Assembly (NCBI RefSeq): GCF_024489055.1
Contig: NC_090228.1
Coordinates: 1,595,199-1,659,198 of the forward strand
DNA: 64,000 nt
Source: Chanodichthys erythropterus
Taxonomy: Eukaryota; Chordata; Actinopteri; Cypriniformes; Xenocyprididae
Direction: 5' to 3'
The position numbers and the translations under genes are program-made. Every line of letters begins with the position of its first letter. Positions within the stretch are counted from its first letter, which is position 1. A model generated the notes under the pieces. It searched no databases. It was given only the letters and a program-made list of their open reading frames with translations, and had not been told where the DNA came from. Shown piece after piece: positions 47,399 through 58,922 of the stretch.

Positions 47399-50300
47399 GC
47401 CTCCCGTGTTCATTCTTCAGTTTCACATCTCTCTACACATAATAAATGCCTGTTAAATACAGTGTTTGTTCCCTTGTGCTGTGGTCAGCGCTGCTGCATG
47501 TTGGGAAAAGCGCACAAATCCAGACACTGACCCTGTATTGTACAAATAACTGAATACAAAGAAGTTACAACAACTAATACCTCAGCATTAATAATAATTT
47601 AAGTTCGTTGTTGCATGTAGACATCAAAATCATGAGCTCATTAGCATACAATTTACATACTAACACCTGTTGGGTCTTCAGCAACTTGGTGATTTGTTAC
47701 TCATTTCACATGCAAAGAGGTTAGCCAATCACAGAGCTCATTTACTGGTAGTAAACAGTTTAATTTTAGGGGTGATTATAAAAAACTAAATTATTACTAT
47801 TAAATTATGACCAGGGCTATTATCGTTAACTAAAACTACAACTATTAAAAACATTTCTGTTAATTGAAATAAAGCTGAAATAAAATAAAATGTAAATATT
47901 AGCTGAAAAACTTAAACTAAATGAAAATTTTGCATTGGCAATAAACTGTAAATAAATAAAAAATTAAAACTGAAATAAAAATGTTAAACCCAAATAGCAA
48001 TATTTACAACAAAAAAAAGTTAAGCACACAAAAGCACATAATGAAATTACTAAAAATTAAATTAAAATTAACATGAAAACTAAAAGGTACACAAAATAAA
48101 AGCTAATTTAAAATATTAAACTAAAATAAAAACTAAAATAACACTGATTATGACTTGATGGATGTTTTAAGTGGAGAAAATAAAACAAAATTTTGGCCCT
48201 TATATCACGTGATCTAGATAAAGACGAGAGCTAGATAAAAGGTTTAAAATAATGTTTAAAAATGTAAATATCTGAAGTTAACTAGTAATTATGGAAGTTT
48301 TACTTCCCATTAGAGCATTTGACGACAGAAAAAGAGGAAGTGCTCTTCTGTCACTCATTCTGCTTCAGCCATGTGACGTTTCCTCTCGTCTGCCATATTC
48401 ATCACCATCCGTGTGGGAACGAAATGGAGGTGAATACAGAGATAGCAAGAAGAAAAACATTCATCATTGGATTCAATGCAGATTTGCCAGCTTCTCTAGA
48501 AAACCATACTTGAATTATTACAATTTAAAATAGAAACTAAACAAGATATTTAAAGGGTTACTTCACCGCTGGCTTTCAATAAAACTTGGCTGCCTATACA
48601 ACAGAAAGACAAAACATTTTATTTATTTATTTTTAAAATCGCCGCTACCTGACTAGAGAAGACGTTGTCTTCCATTTTGCCAAATAAGTAGGAAAACTTC
48701 AACACCCATAATACACTGGGCATGTTGCTGTCCAAGGCCACGGTCACCAGTCGGCTATGGATGTGCTTACAGAGTCAAATACTGCCTTGCTTTAGTAGGA
48801 AATACCACAATCTAATAAAACATGAGACGAGATCCAGAAAATTTTACACCGATCCCGCCAAATCTAACATTCACAAACATTTAATCCACGATCCATCAGT
48901 ATACGGAAAGTGGCAGAATACAGAGATGGACTGAGATACAAATACAAATAAGAGACGTGATATTGAGGGAAAGTGACCGTGTGTGTGTTTGCTATTCGTT
49001 TATTCAAGAGCAACTGAGAAGTTATTCAGATTCATACTGTAGTCTTGGGTGTGAATTGCATCATTCTGTGCGGTGAACCCAACACCCACAATCCTTTGAG
49101 AGGAAAAATTAAAAGGGAAACAGAAATGGAAAATCCAGAAAGCTGCTGTCACAATCCAAAACATTAATGATAACTAAAATATGTCTCAAAAATTAATAAT
49201 ATTAAAGAAAAAAGGTCCAAATGTCAGTTTCAGTGCAGCTTCAAAGAGCTCTACATGATCCCAGACGAGGAATAAGAGTCTAATCTAGAGAAATGATTGG
49301 CCATTTTCCTGAAAAAATACATTTGTTTCTGCCTACGTCACGCGTGACCTTTCCAACGTGATGACGTAATGCGTGGCACATCACAGAGCAGTGCAAGACG
49401 AGCATTTGTGACATTTCCAAACACGCTCAAAGCGCTTGACCAATCACAACACACTGCTCCAGCCGACCAATCAGAGCACATTGTGCTTTTCAGTAGGAGG
49501 GGCTTCACAGAGACAGGAACTAAACAGAGCGTTACTGACAGACTGGGAAGAGAGGAGCTGCAATATGAGGAGAATAATCAACATTCAATCTAGTAGAGCC
49601 CAAAACCAACATCAAGAGTTTGTAAAAGAGCATAACAGGTCCTCTTTAAACAATAGGACAAACATTGTTACACCCCACCTTCTTGGAAGTGATCCGATGG
49701 GGATTTAATCGAGGTCAATAACAACCTGGAATGTTCCTGTGCAACAGCCATCCGAGCGGCCCGGAGGAAACACACGAGAGTGAGTGTGAGGAGATGAAGG
49801 GCCCTCAGACGGGCTCCTGTGGGACATCAGCGCACGTGTGTGTGTGTGTTGTGTAATCTCAGAAGGGATCTCTCACTAAAGAATGTGCAGTGCTGTGCAG
49901 AGGGCCAGTGCAGCCTGACATAACTGCATTATATAACCCTGTCTGACCCTGCGGATGTCACTGTTTACAGCCCCGTTCAGACGCTTTCAGCTTTAAAACC
50001 CACAAACAAAAAGCTCTTTCTCTGACTAGAGCTGGACGCTGCCACAGTATACATGACACAACAGTAGAAATGTGCCAGCCAGCAGAGATCATGAGCAGCT
50101 CGACACATGAAAACACGTGTAAAGTGAACATACAGAGCAGAGCGTGTTCTGAAGACGTCAAGACGAGGAGTTTACAGATGCTGAGCATGTCACAACATGT
50201 CACAATAACAGATGTGCGTCAATGGCTATTGTTTTATTTGGCATTATTCAATTAGAATTCCAAATAAAGTAAGATATAATTAAAAAGTTGACTTTATTGG

Positions 50301-53300
50301 GCTTGTTTACATCAGAGAGCACATGCAGCGGTTCTGTACATATTAACCGGTTGATAGGAAAAGTATACTTAATTATTCATGGTATTTTGAAGTGCATGCA
50401 TTCTCATTATCATGATATATCATACGGCACATACCATTATTGCAATTTAGTTAAATTACAGATGCTCAACATTAAACAACTTTTTGCATTAAAATTAATT
50501 TCAACTTGTTTGTATATCAGCTATAATCAGACTTGAGTTTGGACTTACCTCTTTATATATTAATTACCAACTTATAATTGGGCAGAATTGCGAGTTTATA
50601 TCTCACAATCGCAAGAAAAAAAGTCAGAATTGTGAGGGGGGACAAAATTCAGAATTGCAAAAAAAATTCAGAATTGCGAGTTTAATTCTTGCAGTTATCA
50701 TATTATATAATATTATGCGATTTTAATCCTTTTAATTATATAATTCAGGAGTCTTTTGTTTTGAACTCAAGCGTTTCATAATGCGAGGCTGTTTTTGTTC
50801 ATTGGATTATCCCAAAATTACGGAAGCTTGTCTCCGCCACTGAAAAAAATAAAAATAAATAAAATAGTATAACTGCGACTTTTTTCCCCTCAGAATTTGA
50901 CTTTGTAACTCGCCATTGGGAGTTTATATCGCAGAATCGCGAGGAAAAAGGTCGGAATTACGAGTTTTTGAGAAAAAGTCAGAATTGTGAGATAAAAAGT
51001 GGCAATTACCCTTTTTATTTAGTGGCAGAAACAAGCTTCCAAACAAAATAGATATAATGATTTTTTGTTGAATTTCCAGAGTAAAAAAAAAACAAAAAAA
51101 AACGACATCATGATATATAAAGTTATTTTGCATAAATACCTTTTCTAGAAGAATCTTGACGCAGCTCATGTGACCCTCATAAGTGGCGGACAGCAGCGGG
51201 GTGATGCCGTGTTTATCTGGAGCCTGTCAGGAAAAAAAACACCAGAATTCACACATACTGCGACCGAAGAGCAACATGAGTGTAATTATCATTAAAATCA
51301 CCATCTCTGAAGTGCACTATGAATTAGAGAGAGAGAGAGAGATGCATGCTGGGTTATCAGCCGGCTTCAGAAGTCTCTTATCTTCCCCCGTTCGCAGGGA
51401 AACCTGTCTCTATCTGTACTGAGAGCAGCGCTGATAGACGCATGAGTGGTCCTGATGGGACAGAGAAGAACCGATAGAGATCTGGACATGTTCTGAAGGA
51501 GGTGCCAGCGCTGCTTTTCTTCAAATCACTGCTATTACAGTGAGCTAGAACTAAAATGTTAATTGAAATAAAATAGAAAACACTCATTTTATTATTATTA
51601 TTTATATTTATTATATTATTATTATTTTTTAATGTTTCATTTTAATGTTTAATTTGAATTTACTTTTATTTCAGTTTTTATTTTAATTTATTTATATTTA
51701 TATTATATTAATATTTATATTTATTATATTTTAAAATTATTGCTCAGTTTTTAATTTATTTTTATTTCAGTTTTCATTTTTATTTTATATATATATATAT
51801 AAAAATAATATATATATTATTTTTTTATATTGCTCATTAGTTTTAATTTATTTCAGTTTGTTTCCAATGATTTTAATTTTTAATTTTGATTTAAAAAGGT
51901 TTTTAATAGTTTTAGTTAAAATGATAATCCTAAATCTAATTCAAAATGATCATAAAAATTATAATATTAAAATAACTTGTTCATATCTCTTACCATGTTC
52001 TTTCTAAGTACAAAACGTTTGTCAGAGCGTAATTTACAACACAACACAATTGTTATGATTAATCAATATGGTATTCATGCAGAATAATGATATATAAAGA
52101 ATAAAATCAAAGTATTATGATATTGAAATGTGATCAAACGGTGCAGCAATAGTGTCATTTTATAACATACAAATTTATGAACTACCGTATAAAAATTTGG
52201 GGGCTTTTAATTTAATTTAGTTTCTTCTGCTCACTAAGGCTGCATTTATTTGAACAAAAAATACAGTAAAAACAGGAACACTGTGAAATTTTACTACAAA
52301 TTACAATAACGGATTTCTGTTTGAATACTGTAATTTAGCAGAAGTCAACATGCTAATCCTGACTGTGTTTGATGGTATCAGACTAATATCTGCCCCTGTG
52401 ACTCCACAAGTTAAACATTTACATAGTGGAGCAGATATTCATCTAAACACACAGAGCTGAGGTGTGTGTGTGTGTGTGTGTGCTGGAGAATGACAGAAGG
52501 ACAGTTACGTTCACATCGGCTCCTTTAGACAGCAGAAACTCCAGCATGTCGGCGTGACCGCAGTCTGCAGCGTAGTGAAGCGGCTTCCTGCCTCCCTCCA
52601 GAGTCCGGTTCACATCCTCCGCCTACACACAACACCACAGATTATAGGTTATAAATAATCATATGATTTTTGTTTAATCATATGATTTAGGATACTTTAT
52701 TCACTATGCATATAATAATATTTAATATTAAGTATTATATTATTCAATATATATTTTAATAGTTTGTTGTTGTTGTTATTATTAAATAAATAAATATTTA
52801 ATGATTAAATCAAACTACGTTTTATATGATTTTACTATAAATTATATAACATAAATTATTATATATTATAGAATACATAGTAAAAATAATAAAATATTAG
52901 GATACATTATAAATATAATATTTAATATTAAATATAATTCAATATGTTTTAATAGTTTGTTATTACTTGATATTATTATTATTATTATTAATCAAATATT
53001 TAATTATCATAACATTACTAATATAATATTAAATATTAAGATACTTTAATCATTATAATATAGTAATATAATATTAAATATTATATTATTCAATATATAT
53101 TTTTATTACTTTGTTATTATTAAATATTTAATTATTAAATCATATTACGTTTAGTATATTTTAATAAAAATTATATAACAAATTATGTTATATAATTTTT
53201 ATATAACAAATTCTAAATTATAGAATTATCATAAATATATTATACAAATAATAGTATTTAATATTAAATATGATATTCAATTATTTTTCATGGTTTGTTA

Positions 53301-53649
53301 TTTAATAATATTATTAATCATATTACATTTAAAAATAATTATAATTGTAATAATTATATGACAAATACAATGATTATATAATTATCTCATTATATAATAC
53401 ATGTTATTATTATTATATTATATGAGCACTGCAATAAATTAATAAAAAATATTAGGATACTTCAATCATTTTACATATAATAATATTCAATATTATTCAA
53501 TATGTTTTATTATTATTATATAATTAATAATAATAATAATATTTACTATTAAATAAACATTTAATTAACATCATAAACAATGATTTGATAACATATATAA
53601 TTATATTTATAAGTTATATAATGTAATTATCACTTACATAATATTTTGC

Positions 53650-53686
<37 letters not shown>

Positions 53687-54320
53687 ATAAACATTATTAT
53701 AATAATGTAGTCTTTTGTTTGATCTCAAGTGTTTCATAATGTTTTTGGAGTGTTTCATTTACTGGATTTTCCTAATATAGACATAAAAGCAAGGTTATTT
53801 AATCTATAAAATCAGCTGATCATCTATTATTCTGATGATGTTTATTTCTTTAAAAAAATAAAAGTATTTCTAATTGAAGCACCCCTCAATATTTGGTGTT
53901 TCAGGAGCAGAGCTCAACACTTCTGCACTAGTGGAATGATGATTTAATAAAATAATGATTTAATAAACATTCGTGCCCTTAATAATGTGCTGCATCTAAA
54001 AACCAACAGCCTGATCCGCGACTCTCTTCACAATGAAACACGAGCGTTATTGCTTCAGTCTGAAAACACTGAGCATCGTGTGAACCAGCTGTAGGTGTGA
54101 ACTGAGGTAAACCACTGCGCTAAACATAACACAACCACATTAGTAAAAAGAAACACCCCTTCATAAACGGATGACCCAGATCTTCAGCACTGACCGGATC
54201 CAGCCGAATAATGCTGTGAAGTGATAAAAGATGAGATATTCTGAGGCTGAAAGTGAAGAGAACCAAACCACACGCTCTCCATACAGGTGGTGGGAATGGT
54301 TTCCTGCCCACATCCTCAAA

Positions 54321-54360
<40 letters not shown>

Positions 54361-55992
54361 CCAATATATCAGAGCAGGAGGAACTCATTTCAGCACACAC
54401 ACTCCTCTGAGGTCTGTTTCTGTGCGTGTGTGAAGAGTGTATATAATTACACAAGGAGGTGATGTGATATTGTGACACAGGATACACACTTAACAGATGA
54501 GTGTGTGTGTGTGTGTGTGAGAGAGAGGTCACCAGCTGAACGTCTTTAAACCATTAACACAACCACAACCCATTCTGGTAATACCATGGTACTGAACGAT
54601 TACTATACACTGAGGGATTGACTTGATACGCCAGGAAAACCAGTGTATTATCATCAGGAAAAAAAAATTAAAAAATGCTGTTTTGTTGTTATTTTTTAAA
54701 CTATTTCTGCCAATGAGTTTCCTTTTCGGCTGACATCATCAGTCCCTAATTTTCCTACTGGATAACACTTCAGGAGAAAATCCAACTGATTAAAGGGTTA
54801 GTTCACCCAAAAATGAAAATTCTGTCATTAATTACTCTCCCTCATGTCGTTCCACACCCGTAAGACCTTCATTAATTCTTCGTAACACAAATTAAGATAT
54901 TTTTGATGAAATCCAATGGCTCAGTGAGGCATGAGCAATGACATTTCCTCTCTCAAGATCCATTAATGTACTAAAAACATATTTAAATCAGGCCACGTGA
55001 GTACAGTGGTTCAATATTAATATTATAAAGCCACGAGAATATTTTTGGTGCGACAAAAAAACAAAATAACGACTTCTATAGTGATGGCCGATTTCAAAAC
55101 ACTGCTTCAGGAATCTTTTGTCGGATCAGCGGTTCAGAGCACCAAAGTCACGTGATTTCAGCAGTTTGACACGCAATCTGAATCATGATTCGACACAGAA
55201 GATTCATAACGCTCTGAAGCTTCATGAAGCAGTGTTTTGAAATCGACCATCACTAAATAAATCGTTATTTTGTTTTTTTGGCGCTCCAAAAATATTCTCG
55301 TGGCTTTATATGATTTAAATATGTTTTTAGTACATTAATGGATCTTGAGAGAGGAAATGTCATTGCTGGCTATGCAGGCCTCACTGAGCCATTGGATTTC
55401 ATCAAAAATATCTTAATTTGTGTTCTGAAGATGAATGACGGACGGTCTTACGAGTGTGGAACAACATGAGGGTGAAATAATAAATGACAGAATTTTCATT
55501 TTTGGGTGAACTAACCCTTTAAATAATACGTTTTAGTCATTTAAACCACTAGTCCTCTAATAAAAACATAATGCTACTTGAATAAAATGGGTTACATTTT
55601 CACAACCTGAGTTGTTTTACTGAACCAAACCCACTTTAAATAGGAAATCTTCTAGAAAACATCCACCTGTTGCTTTTACTGCTAAGTACCATAGTATTAA
55701 CATGGTTTCTGCAACATAACATGATAACATCTTTCTGAAACTATAGTAATACAAGTTTACATACTATGTATGTGGCTGTTGCAATCATTCAGCGTCATGG
55801 TAAAGATCAAATACCACAGCAGCATCACAGTAGTGTTGTGTGAGGATCTACAGACCTTCACGAGCTGTCACGCCTCGTTTATGAATGTATGTGAAGAGAT
55901 GAAACGATTGTGTTTCTCACCTTAACCAGGAGAGTCTTCACCTCATCCAGATCTCCGTTTTTCAGGGCCCACATCAACTCCTTATCCCCCAT
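46274..55992 (-). CDS. mtpn: Myotrophin (V-1), complete, four coding exons
   Basis: Myotrophin is a small cytosolic and nuclear ankyrin-repeat protein that binds CapZ and blocks it from capping actin barbed ends; it was also described as a hypertrophy factor. Minus-strand exons 55992-55921, 52622-52509, 51223-51140 and 46360-46274 give 24+38+28+28 = 118 codons plus TGA, exactly the vertebrate length, and all junctions are phase 0. Sequence: MGDKELMWALKNGDLDEVKT at the start, then AEDVNRTLEGGRKPLHYAAD, then APDKHGITPLLSATYEGHMS, and DGLSAFEAAESEAIKALLK at the end. The ankyrin repeats run from about residue 2 to 110, with the consensus signatures KPLHYAAD and TPLLSA. Splice sites: AAG|GTGAGA, GTGTGTAG, AAC|GTAACT, CTGACAG, AAG|GTATTT, CCTCCAG. 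fam180a is the next gene on the same strand. Confidence 0.97.
46445..46560. repeat. AT-rich element of the GTTAACTAAAAC family, short
   Basis: TTATTATCATTAACTAAAAC is followed by ATTAAAATAAAGCTGAAATA. Lies right beside mtpn exon 4 in intron 3. Confidence 0.5.
46640..47170. other. Repeat-poor segment of mtpn intron 3, candidate conserved non-coding DNA
   Basis: Unique, moderate GC, no repeat family recognised, with phrases such as CCCGCGGGGCCCTTTAACAC. A short frame (46563-46817) has no recognisable domain and is probably chance. Conservation cannot be tested here. Confidence 0.3.
47231..47397. repeat. Interrupted (AC)n with regular AAA interruptions
   Basis: Runs of AC are broken about every 12 bases by CAAACA, giving a repeat-of-repeats that ends in a pure (AC)n. 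Mtpn intron 3. Confidence 0.93.
47813..48150. repeat. AT-rich element of the GTTAACTAAAAC family
   Basis: Starts ATTATCGTTAACTAAAACTA and ends CTAAAATAACACTGATTATG. It is poor in G and C throughout. In mtpn intron 3. Confidence 0.58.
49320..49665. repeat. Dispersed repeat, inverted third copy
   Basis: CTCCAGCCGACCAATCAGAG and GTAGGAGGGGCTTCAC are the reverse of the phrases above. The right end, ACAGGTCCTC then TTTAAA, hints at a TTAA-type terminus. In mtpn intron 3. Confidence 0.66.
50823..51040. mobile_element. Short AAGCTTG-ended element, mtpn intron 3
   Basis: The left end GGAAGCTTGTCTCCGCCACT and right end AGTGGCAGAAACAAGCTTCC are inverse copies. The interior has AATTCTGAC/GTCAGAATT units. 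It ends 100 bp from mtpn exon 3. A loose tandem of the same units lies just left at 50575-50690. Confidence 0.78.
51140..51223 (-). CDS. mtpn: mtpn third coding exon: ankyrin repeat
   Basis: 84 bp, 28 codons: APDKHGITPLLSATYEGHMS, then CVKILLEK. Acceptor TCCTGACAG, donor AAG|GTATTT. Confidence 0.96.
51540..51935. repeat. AT-rich element of the GTTAACTAAAAC family
   Basis: It has CTAAAATGTTAATTGAAATA at the left and TAGTTTTAGTTAAAATGATA at the right, with TATTTATATTTATTATATTA runs between. In mtpn intron 2. Confidence 0.52.
52509..52622 (-). CDS. mtpn: mtpn second coding exon: ankyrin repeat
   Basis: 114 bp, 38 codons: AEDVNRTLEGGRKPLHYAAD, then CGHADMLEFLLSKGADVN. Acceptor GTGTGTAG, donor AAC|GTAACT. 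Confidence 0.96.
52628..53700. repeat. About 1 kb of extreme AT-rich DNA, mtpn intron 1
   Basis: Built almost wholly of TAATATTAAATAT-like words with a (TA)n at 53655-53682. No coding frame, no clear unit length. It starts six bases from mtpn exon 2's acceptor. Confidence 0.85.
53701..54790. other. mtpn intron 1, middle part
   Basis: Mostly unique sequence with two dinucleotide runs and a patch of ACCATGGTA words at 54575-54600. No gene or exon seen. Confidence 0.6.
54322..54357. repeat. (AC)n microsatellite, mtpn intron 1
   Basis: About 18 copies. A (TG)n-(GA)n tract occurs nearby at 54500-54528. Confidence 0.93.
54794..55518. mobile_element. Foldback transposon of the same family in TTAA, second copy
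   Basis: AGGGTTAGTTCACCC at the left, GGGTGAACTAACCCT at the right, with TTAA at 54790-54793 and 55519-55522. The arms pair over roughly 230 bp each. It lies in mtpn intron 1. Confidence 0.87.
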
Positions 55993-55997
55993 TTCAC
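55921..55997 (-). CDS. mtpn: mtpn first coding exon
   Basis: The ATG is at 55992-55990 and the exon encodes residues 1-24 (MGDKELMWALKNGDLDEVKT and LLVK). Five bases (GTGAA) precede the ATG after an acceptor-like TATTTCAG, so the 5'UTR probably continues in an upstream exon. Confidence 0.95.
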
Positions 55998-56134
55998 CTG
56001 AAATACACACAAACACACACATACACAGTATTACAGGCCTGCGCTCCTAAACTGGCTCGCGCCTGCGCTGCGGGAATCATTTCATCCCTCCGACTTTTTA
56101 ACGCTTGTGTGAAGTGGTTCAGGGGTTCACTCAC

Positions 56135-56290
56135 CGGATTGCGTGTGTTTTTCGGCTTTGACAGAAAGTTTGTGATCAGACACTGACGGGATCCGCCTGA
56201 ACTGCAGCTACCAGAGGCACGAACTTCCGCTATCAGACTAGCGCCCAGATACACTTCAGAATAAGAGTCCCCGTCCACACCCACCATCAC
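56135..56290 (-). other. mtpn: Probable non-coding first exon of mtpn
   Basis: A strong minus-strand donor (CCG|GTGAGTG) ends an exon at 56135, and a matching acceptor (TATTTCAG) lies just 5' of the coding exon at 55998-56005. The segment is unique, of moderate GC, and has a few CpGs around 56190-56280. The upstream boundary is a guess; a (TA)n tract starts at about 56350. Confidence 0.5.
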
Positions 56291-56345
56291 CTCAGATCTG
56301 TACAAGTAAAATAACAATAAAGAACTAGCAAATATTAATTATCCA

Positions 56346-56349
<4 letters not shown>

Positions 56350-56423
<74 letters not shown>
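56350..56423. repeat. (TA)n microsatellite upstream of mtpn
   Basis: About 36 TA copies, roughly 60 bp beyond the presumed mtpn first exon. Confidence 0.94.
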
Positions 56424-56429
<6 letters not shown>

Positions 56430-56492
56430 TATAGGAATAAATCAAATCTCTGTATAAACGAGGCCTTCGTCACTTCAAAATAAGAGTCACTA

Positions 56493-56790
56493 CACTGTAA
56501 AAAATTTCCCTGTAAAAAAACAGTAATCTACTGGCAGCTGTGGTTGCCAGCATGATACTGTAAAAATACAGAGCACTACCGTTTTTGAAATTAACAGCCA
56601 AATACCGTTTTTTCAGCTACAGTAGATAACTGTGATTTAACAGTTAAATTACAGTAGTCTACTGTAGCTGAAAAAAACGGTATTTGGCTGTTAATTTCAA
56701 AAACGGTAGTGCTCTGTATTTTTACAGTATCATGCTGGCAACCACAGCTGCCAGTAGATTACTGTTTTTTTACAGGGAAATTCTTTTACA
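56493..56790. repeat. Near-perfect palindrome at the left end of the CACTGT element
   Basis: The left arm 56493-56626 and right arm 56658-56790 are inverse copies with about a 31-bp loop. Over the inner 118 bp the only difference I see is one A in a homopolymer (six against seven). The outermost 15 bp are less well matched. Confidence 0.9.
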
Positions 56791-57299
56791 TTGATAGCTG
56801 TTAAATGACACTAGTCACAACCAAATCATTCAAATTTTAAATGCTATAATAACTGAGCATTTTATATTTGGCTATGGGTAACAAAAAGGAAAAAAGCCAA
56901 GTTAGTTTTTTTTTTTTTTTTTTTATTCCGATAAAAATGTAAAAGTATTCAAGTAATATTCAGTGCATATACAAAATAAACACCCATCAACATATCAAAA
57001 TACAAAAATGGCTAATGAAAAAGCAAACATACAAACAAAAACAAACAATATCTATCTACCTGTATATAAAATACAAATCGAATCAGGCTTCACCAAACAT
57101 TACTCCAAAAAAAACAATTGCACTGAAACAAACCAATTATTAAAAAATAAAAAATAAAATAAACACTCGAACAGGCTTTAACAAAGCATCAGCATTTTTA
57201 ATACCTAAATAACTTGGTATAAACAAAGAATAACTCACCAGGCCAGCACATTTTTCAGAAACCAACCTGCATGGATGTGGGGTGTGTCAACTACACTTT

Positions 57300-57435
57300 T
57301 TAAATGAAGTCCATAAGTCTCTTTAAGAGGTTTGACACTTTGGTGTTGACAGTTATGGTTTTCCCAGTTTTTTTGGATGTAACTTTTCCCCGTGCAGACT
57401 TGGTCCCCTTTTCCGGATTTATTCCAACAAAACGT
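57300..57435 (-). CDS. Possible terminal coding exon inside the CACTGT element
   Basis: After an acceptor-like TTTTAAAG, the frame reads RFVGINPEKGTKSARGKVTS, then KKTGKTITVNTKVSNLLKRL, MDFI and a TAA stop. The composition is protein-like and basic. I do not recognise the family; it could be the end of a transposon-encoded protein. The upstream partner exon is unknown. Confidence 0.35.
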
Positions 57436-57531
57436 CTTTAAAATAAGAGAGAAATATTTTTAGTGAACAATGATTTTATATGGTATGATCAAAATTTTGG
57501 TAACACTTTACAATAAAATTTAATTTGTTAA

Positions 57532-58020
57532 AGGAACACACCGACTTTTTGGGACTTTAGCTTATTCACCGTATCCCCCAGAGTTAGATAAGTCCATACA
57601 CACCATTCTCATCCCCGTGCGTGCCATAACTCTGTCTGACCCACACACCGCTAGCCTAGCTTAGCACAAAGACTTGAGGTAAACGGCTCCATCTAGCCTA
57701 CTGCTCAATAAGAGACAAAATAACGCCAACATTTTCCTATTTGCATGTTGTGATGTGTATAGTTACATTGTGTAATAAGACTGACGGAAAATGAAAAGTT
57801 GTGATATTCTAGACCGATATGGCTAGGAACTATACTCTCATTTCTTCTGTGTAATGATCAAGGAACTTGAGCCGTCCCATGAGTGCAGCAGCACAATAAT
57901 ATTACACAGCACCTGAAAATAGTCCCCAGCGCTCTCTGTGTAAGCAGGTTGTCACATTGGTTATGTTGACGGAAGTTAGCCTATTTTCAGGCGCTGTGTA
58001 ATATCATTGTGCCTCATTGT
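57532..58020. mobile_element. TTAA-associated repeat starting AGGAACACACCGAC (one end visible)
   Basis: TTAA at 57528-57531 is followed by AGGAACACACCGAC, then GGGACTTTAGCTTATTCACC. A matching right terminus was not found; the sequence runs into another repeat near 58020. It lies inside the element 56493-60023. Confidence 0.5.
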
Positions 58021-58026
58021 TCCTGG

Positions 58027-58264
58027 ACAAATGACCCATAGACAAATTCTGTCATTAATTCCTCACCCTCGTATCGTTCCACACCCGTAAGACCTTTGTT
58101 CATCTTCAGAACACAAATTAAGATATTTTTTATGAAATCTGAGAGCTCTCAGTCAAAAGTATCTTAATTTGTGTTCTGAAGATGAACAAAGGTCTTACGG
58201 GTTTGGAACAACATGAGGGTGAGGAATTAATGACAGAATTCAAATTTTTGGGTGAACTATCCCT
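58027..58264. mobile_element. Short foldback copy of the GGGTGAACTA family
   Basis: The left arm begins CAAATTCTGTCATTAATTCC (outer tip lost); the right arm ends TTTGGGTGAACTATCCCT before TTAA at 58265-58268. The arms are nearly perfect inverse copies (ATCTTCAGAACACAAATTAA against its reverse), turning over at about 58147. Confidence 0.8.
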
Positions 58265-58427
58265 TTAATGGCAAGCCATCTTTCAAGATGGGAAAAAGGT
58301 TAAACACAATAAATTGTATAGAGATTGTATAGTGATAAAAAAACAAACTATGAGGTTTCTATAGGTAAACTAAATTCTCAAACAAAGACTTGGCTTAGTT
58401 GAATAAATATTTTAAATTCAAACCTGG

Positions 58428-58541
58428 GCTGCGTTTCTCAAAAGCATCATACGCCTAAGTTGATCGTAGAGACCATTGGTGGCAATGATTATCTAGGTAA
58501 GATAAATCTAGGCTTATGATGCTTTTGAGAAACGCAGCCCA
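58428..58541. mobile_element. Hairpin MITE, GGGCTGCGTTTCTCAAAAGC termini
   Basis: The left GGGCTGCGTTTCTCAAAAGC and the right GCTTTTGAGAAACGCAGCCC are perfect reverse complements, with pairing continuing over ATCAT and TAGGCGT/ACGCCTA-like sequence. 114 bp in total. Confidence 0.85.
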
Positions 58542-58599
58542 GCACAGTGCAATAAAACATGATTCAAAGACAGTGGATTCTAGAATATGGATAGAATAA

Positions 58600-58765
58600 G
58601 GCTTTCCTGTAGCTCCTGTTGCTCAAACAGTAGAGTGTGGTGCTAGCAATGCCAAGGTCATGGGTTCGATTCCCAGGGGAAAGCAAGAACTTACAAAATG
58701 TAAAATGTGTACGTTGAATGCAATGTAAGATAAAAGCTTCTGCCAAATGCATAAATTTAAGGCAC
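58600..58765 (+). mobile_element. tRNA-derived SINE with L2-like tail
   Basis: The head has box A (TCAAACAGTAGAGTGTGGTG) and box B (GGTTCGATTCCCAG). The tail has GTTGAATGCAATGTAAGATA, then AAAAGCTTCTGCCAAATGCA. Same family as 3320-3449. It sits inside the larger element 56493-60023. It is not a functional tRNA: no acceptor stem pairs at the ends. Confidence 0.75.
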
Positions 58766-58852
58766 ATAAATGTGGAACTACTAATAGTAAAACTTGTGTG
58801 AGCCTTGTTTTAGTAAAACAAATTGCAGACCTATCTAATATGATATACTTAC

Positions 58853-58922
58853 CAAGCAGGATCAAACGAGGAGTCACAGGCAGGTTACCCATCTTCTCAA
58901 GGTCAGCAGGAGTGGCAGACAT
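58853..58922 (-). CDS. Possible coding exon inside the CACTGT element
   Basis: It starts with ATG straight after an acceptor-like TTGACAATAG, encodes MSATPADLEKMGNLPVTPRL and then ILLG, and ends at a perfect donor CTTG|GTAAGT. It leaves phase 1, which does not fit the exon at 57435-57300 directly, so another exon or a different start would be needed. Function unknown. Confidence 0.35.

Noticed and set aside
47174..47530. Thr/His-repeat and Cys/Val-repeat frames
   Set aside because: Translation of the (AC)n microsatellite.
55990..55992. N-myristoylation of myotrophin (starts MGDKEL)
   Set aside because: Position 6 is Leu, not the Ser/Thr that usual myristoylation sites carry; not supported.
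58620..58690. Possible tRNA gene (good B box GGTTCGATTCCC)
   Set aside because: No pairing acceptor stem, degenerate head, and a LINE-like tail follows: it is a SINE.
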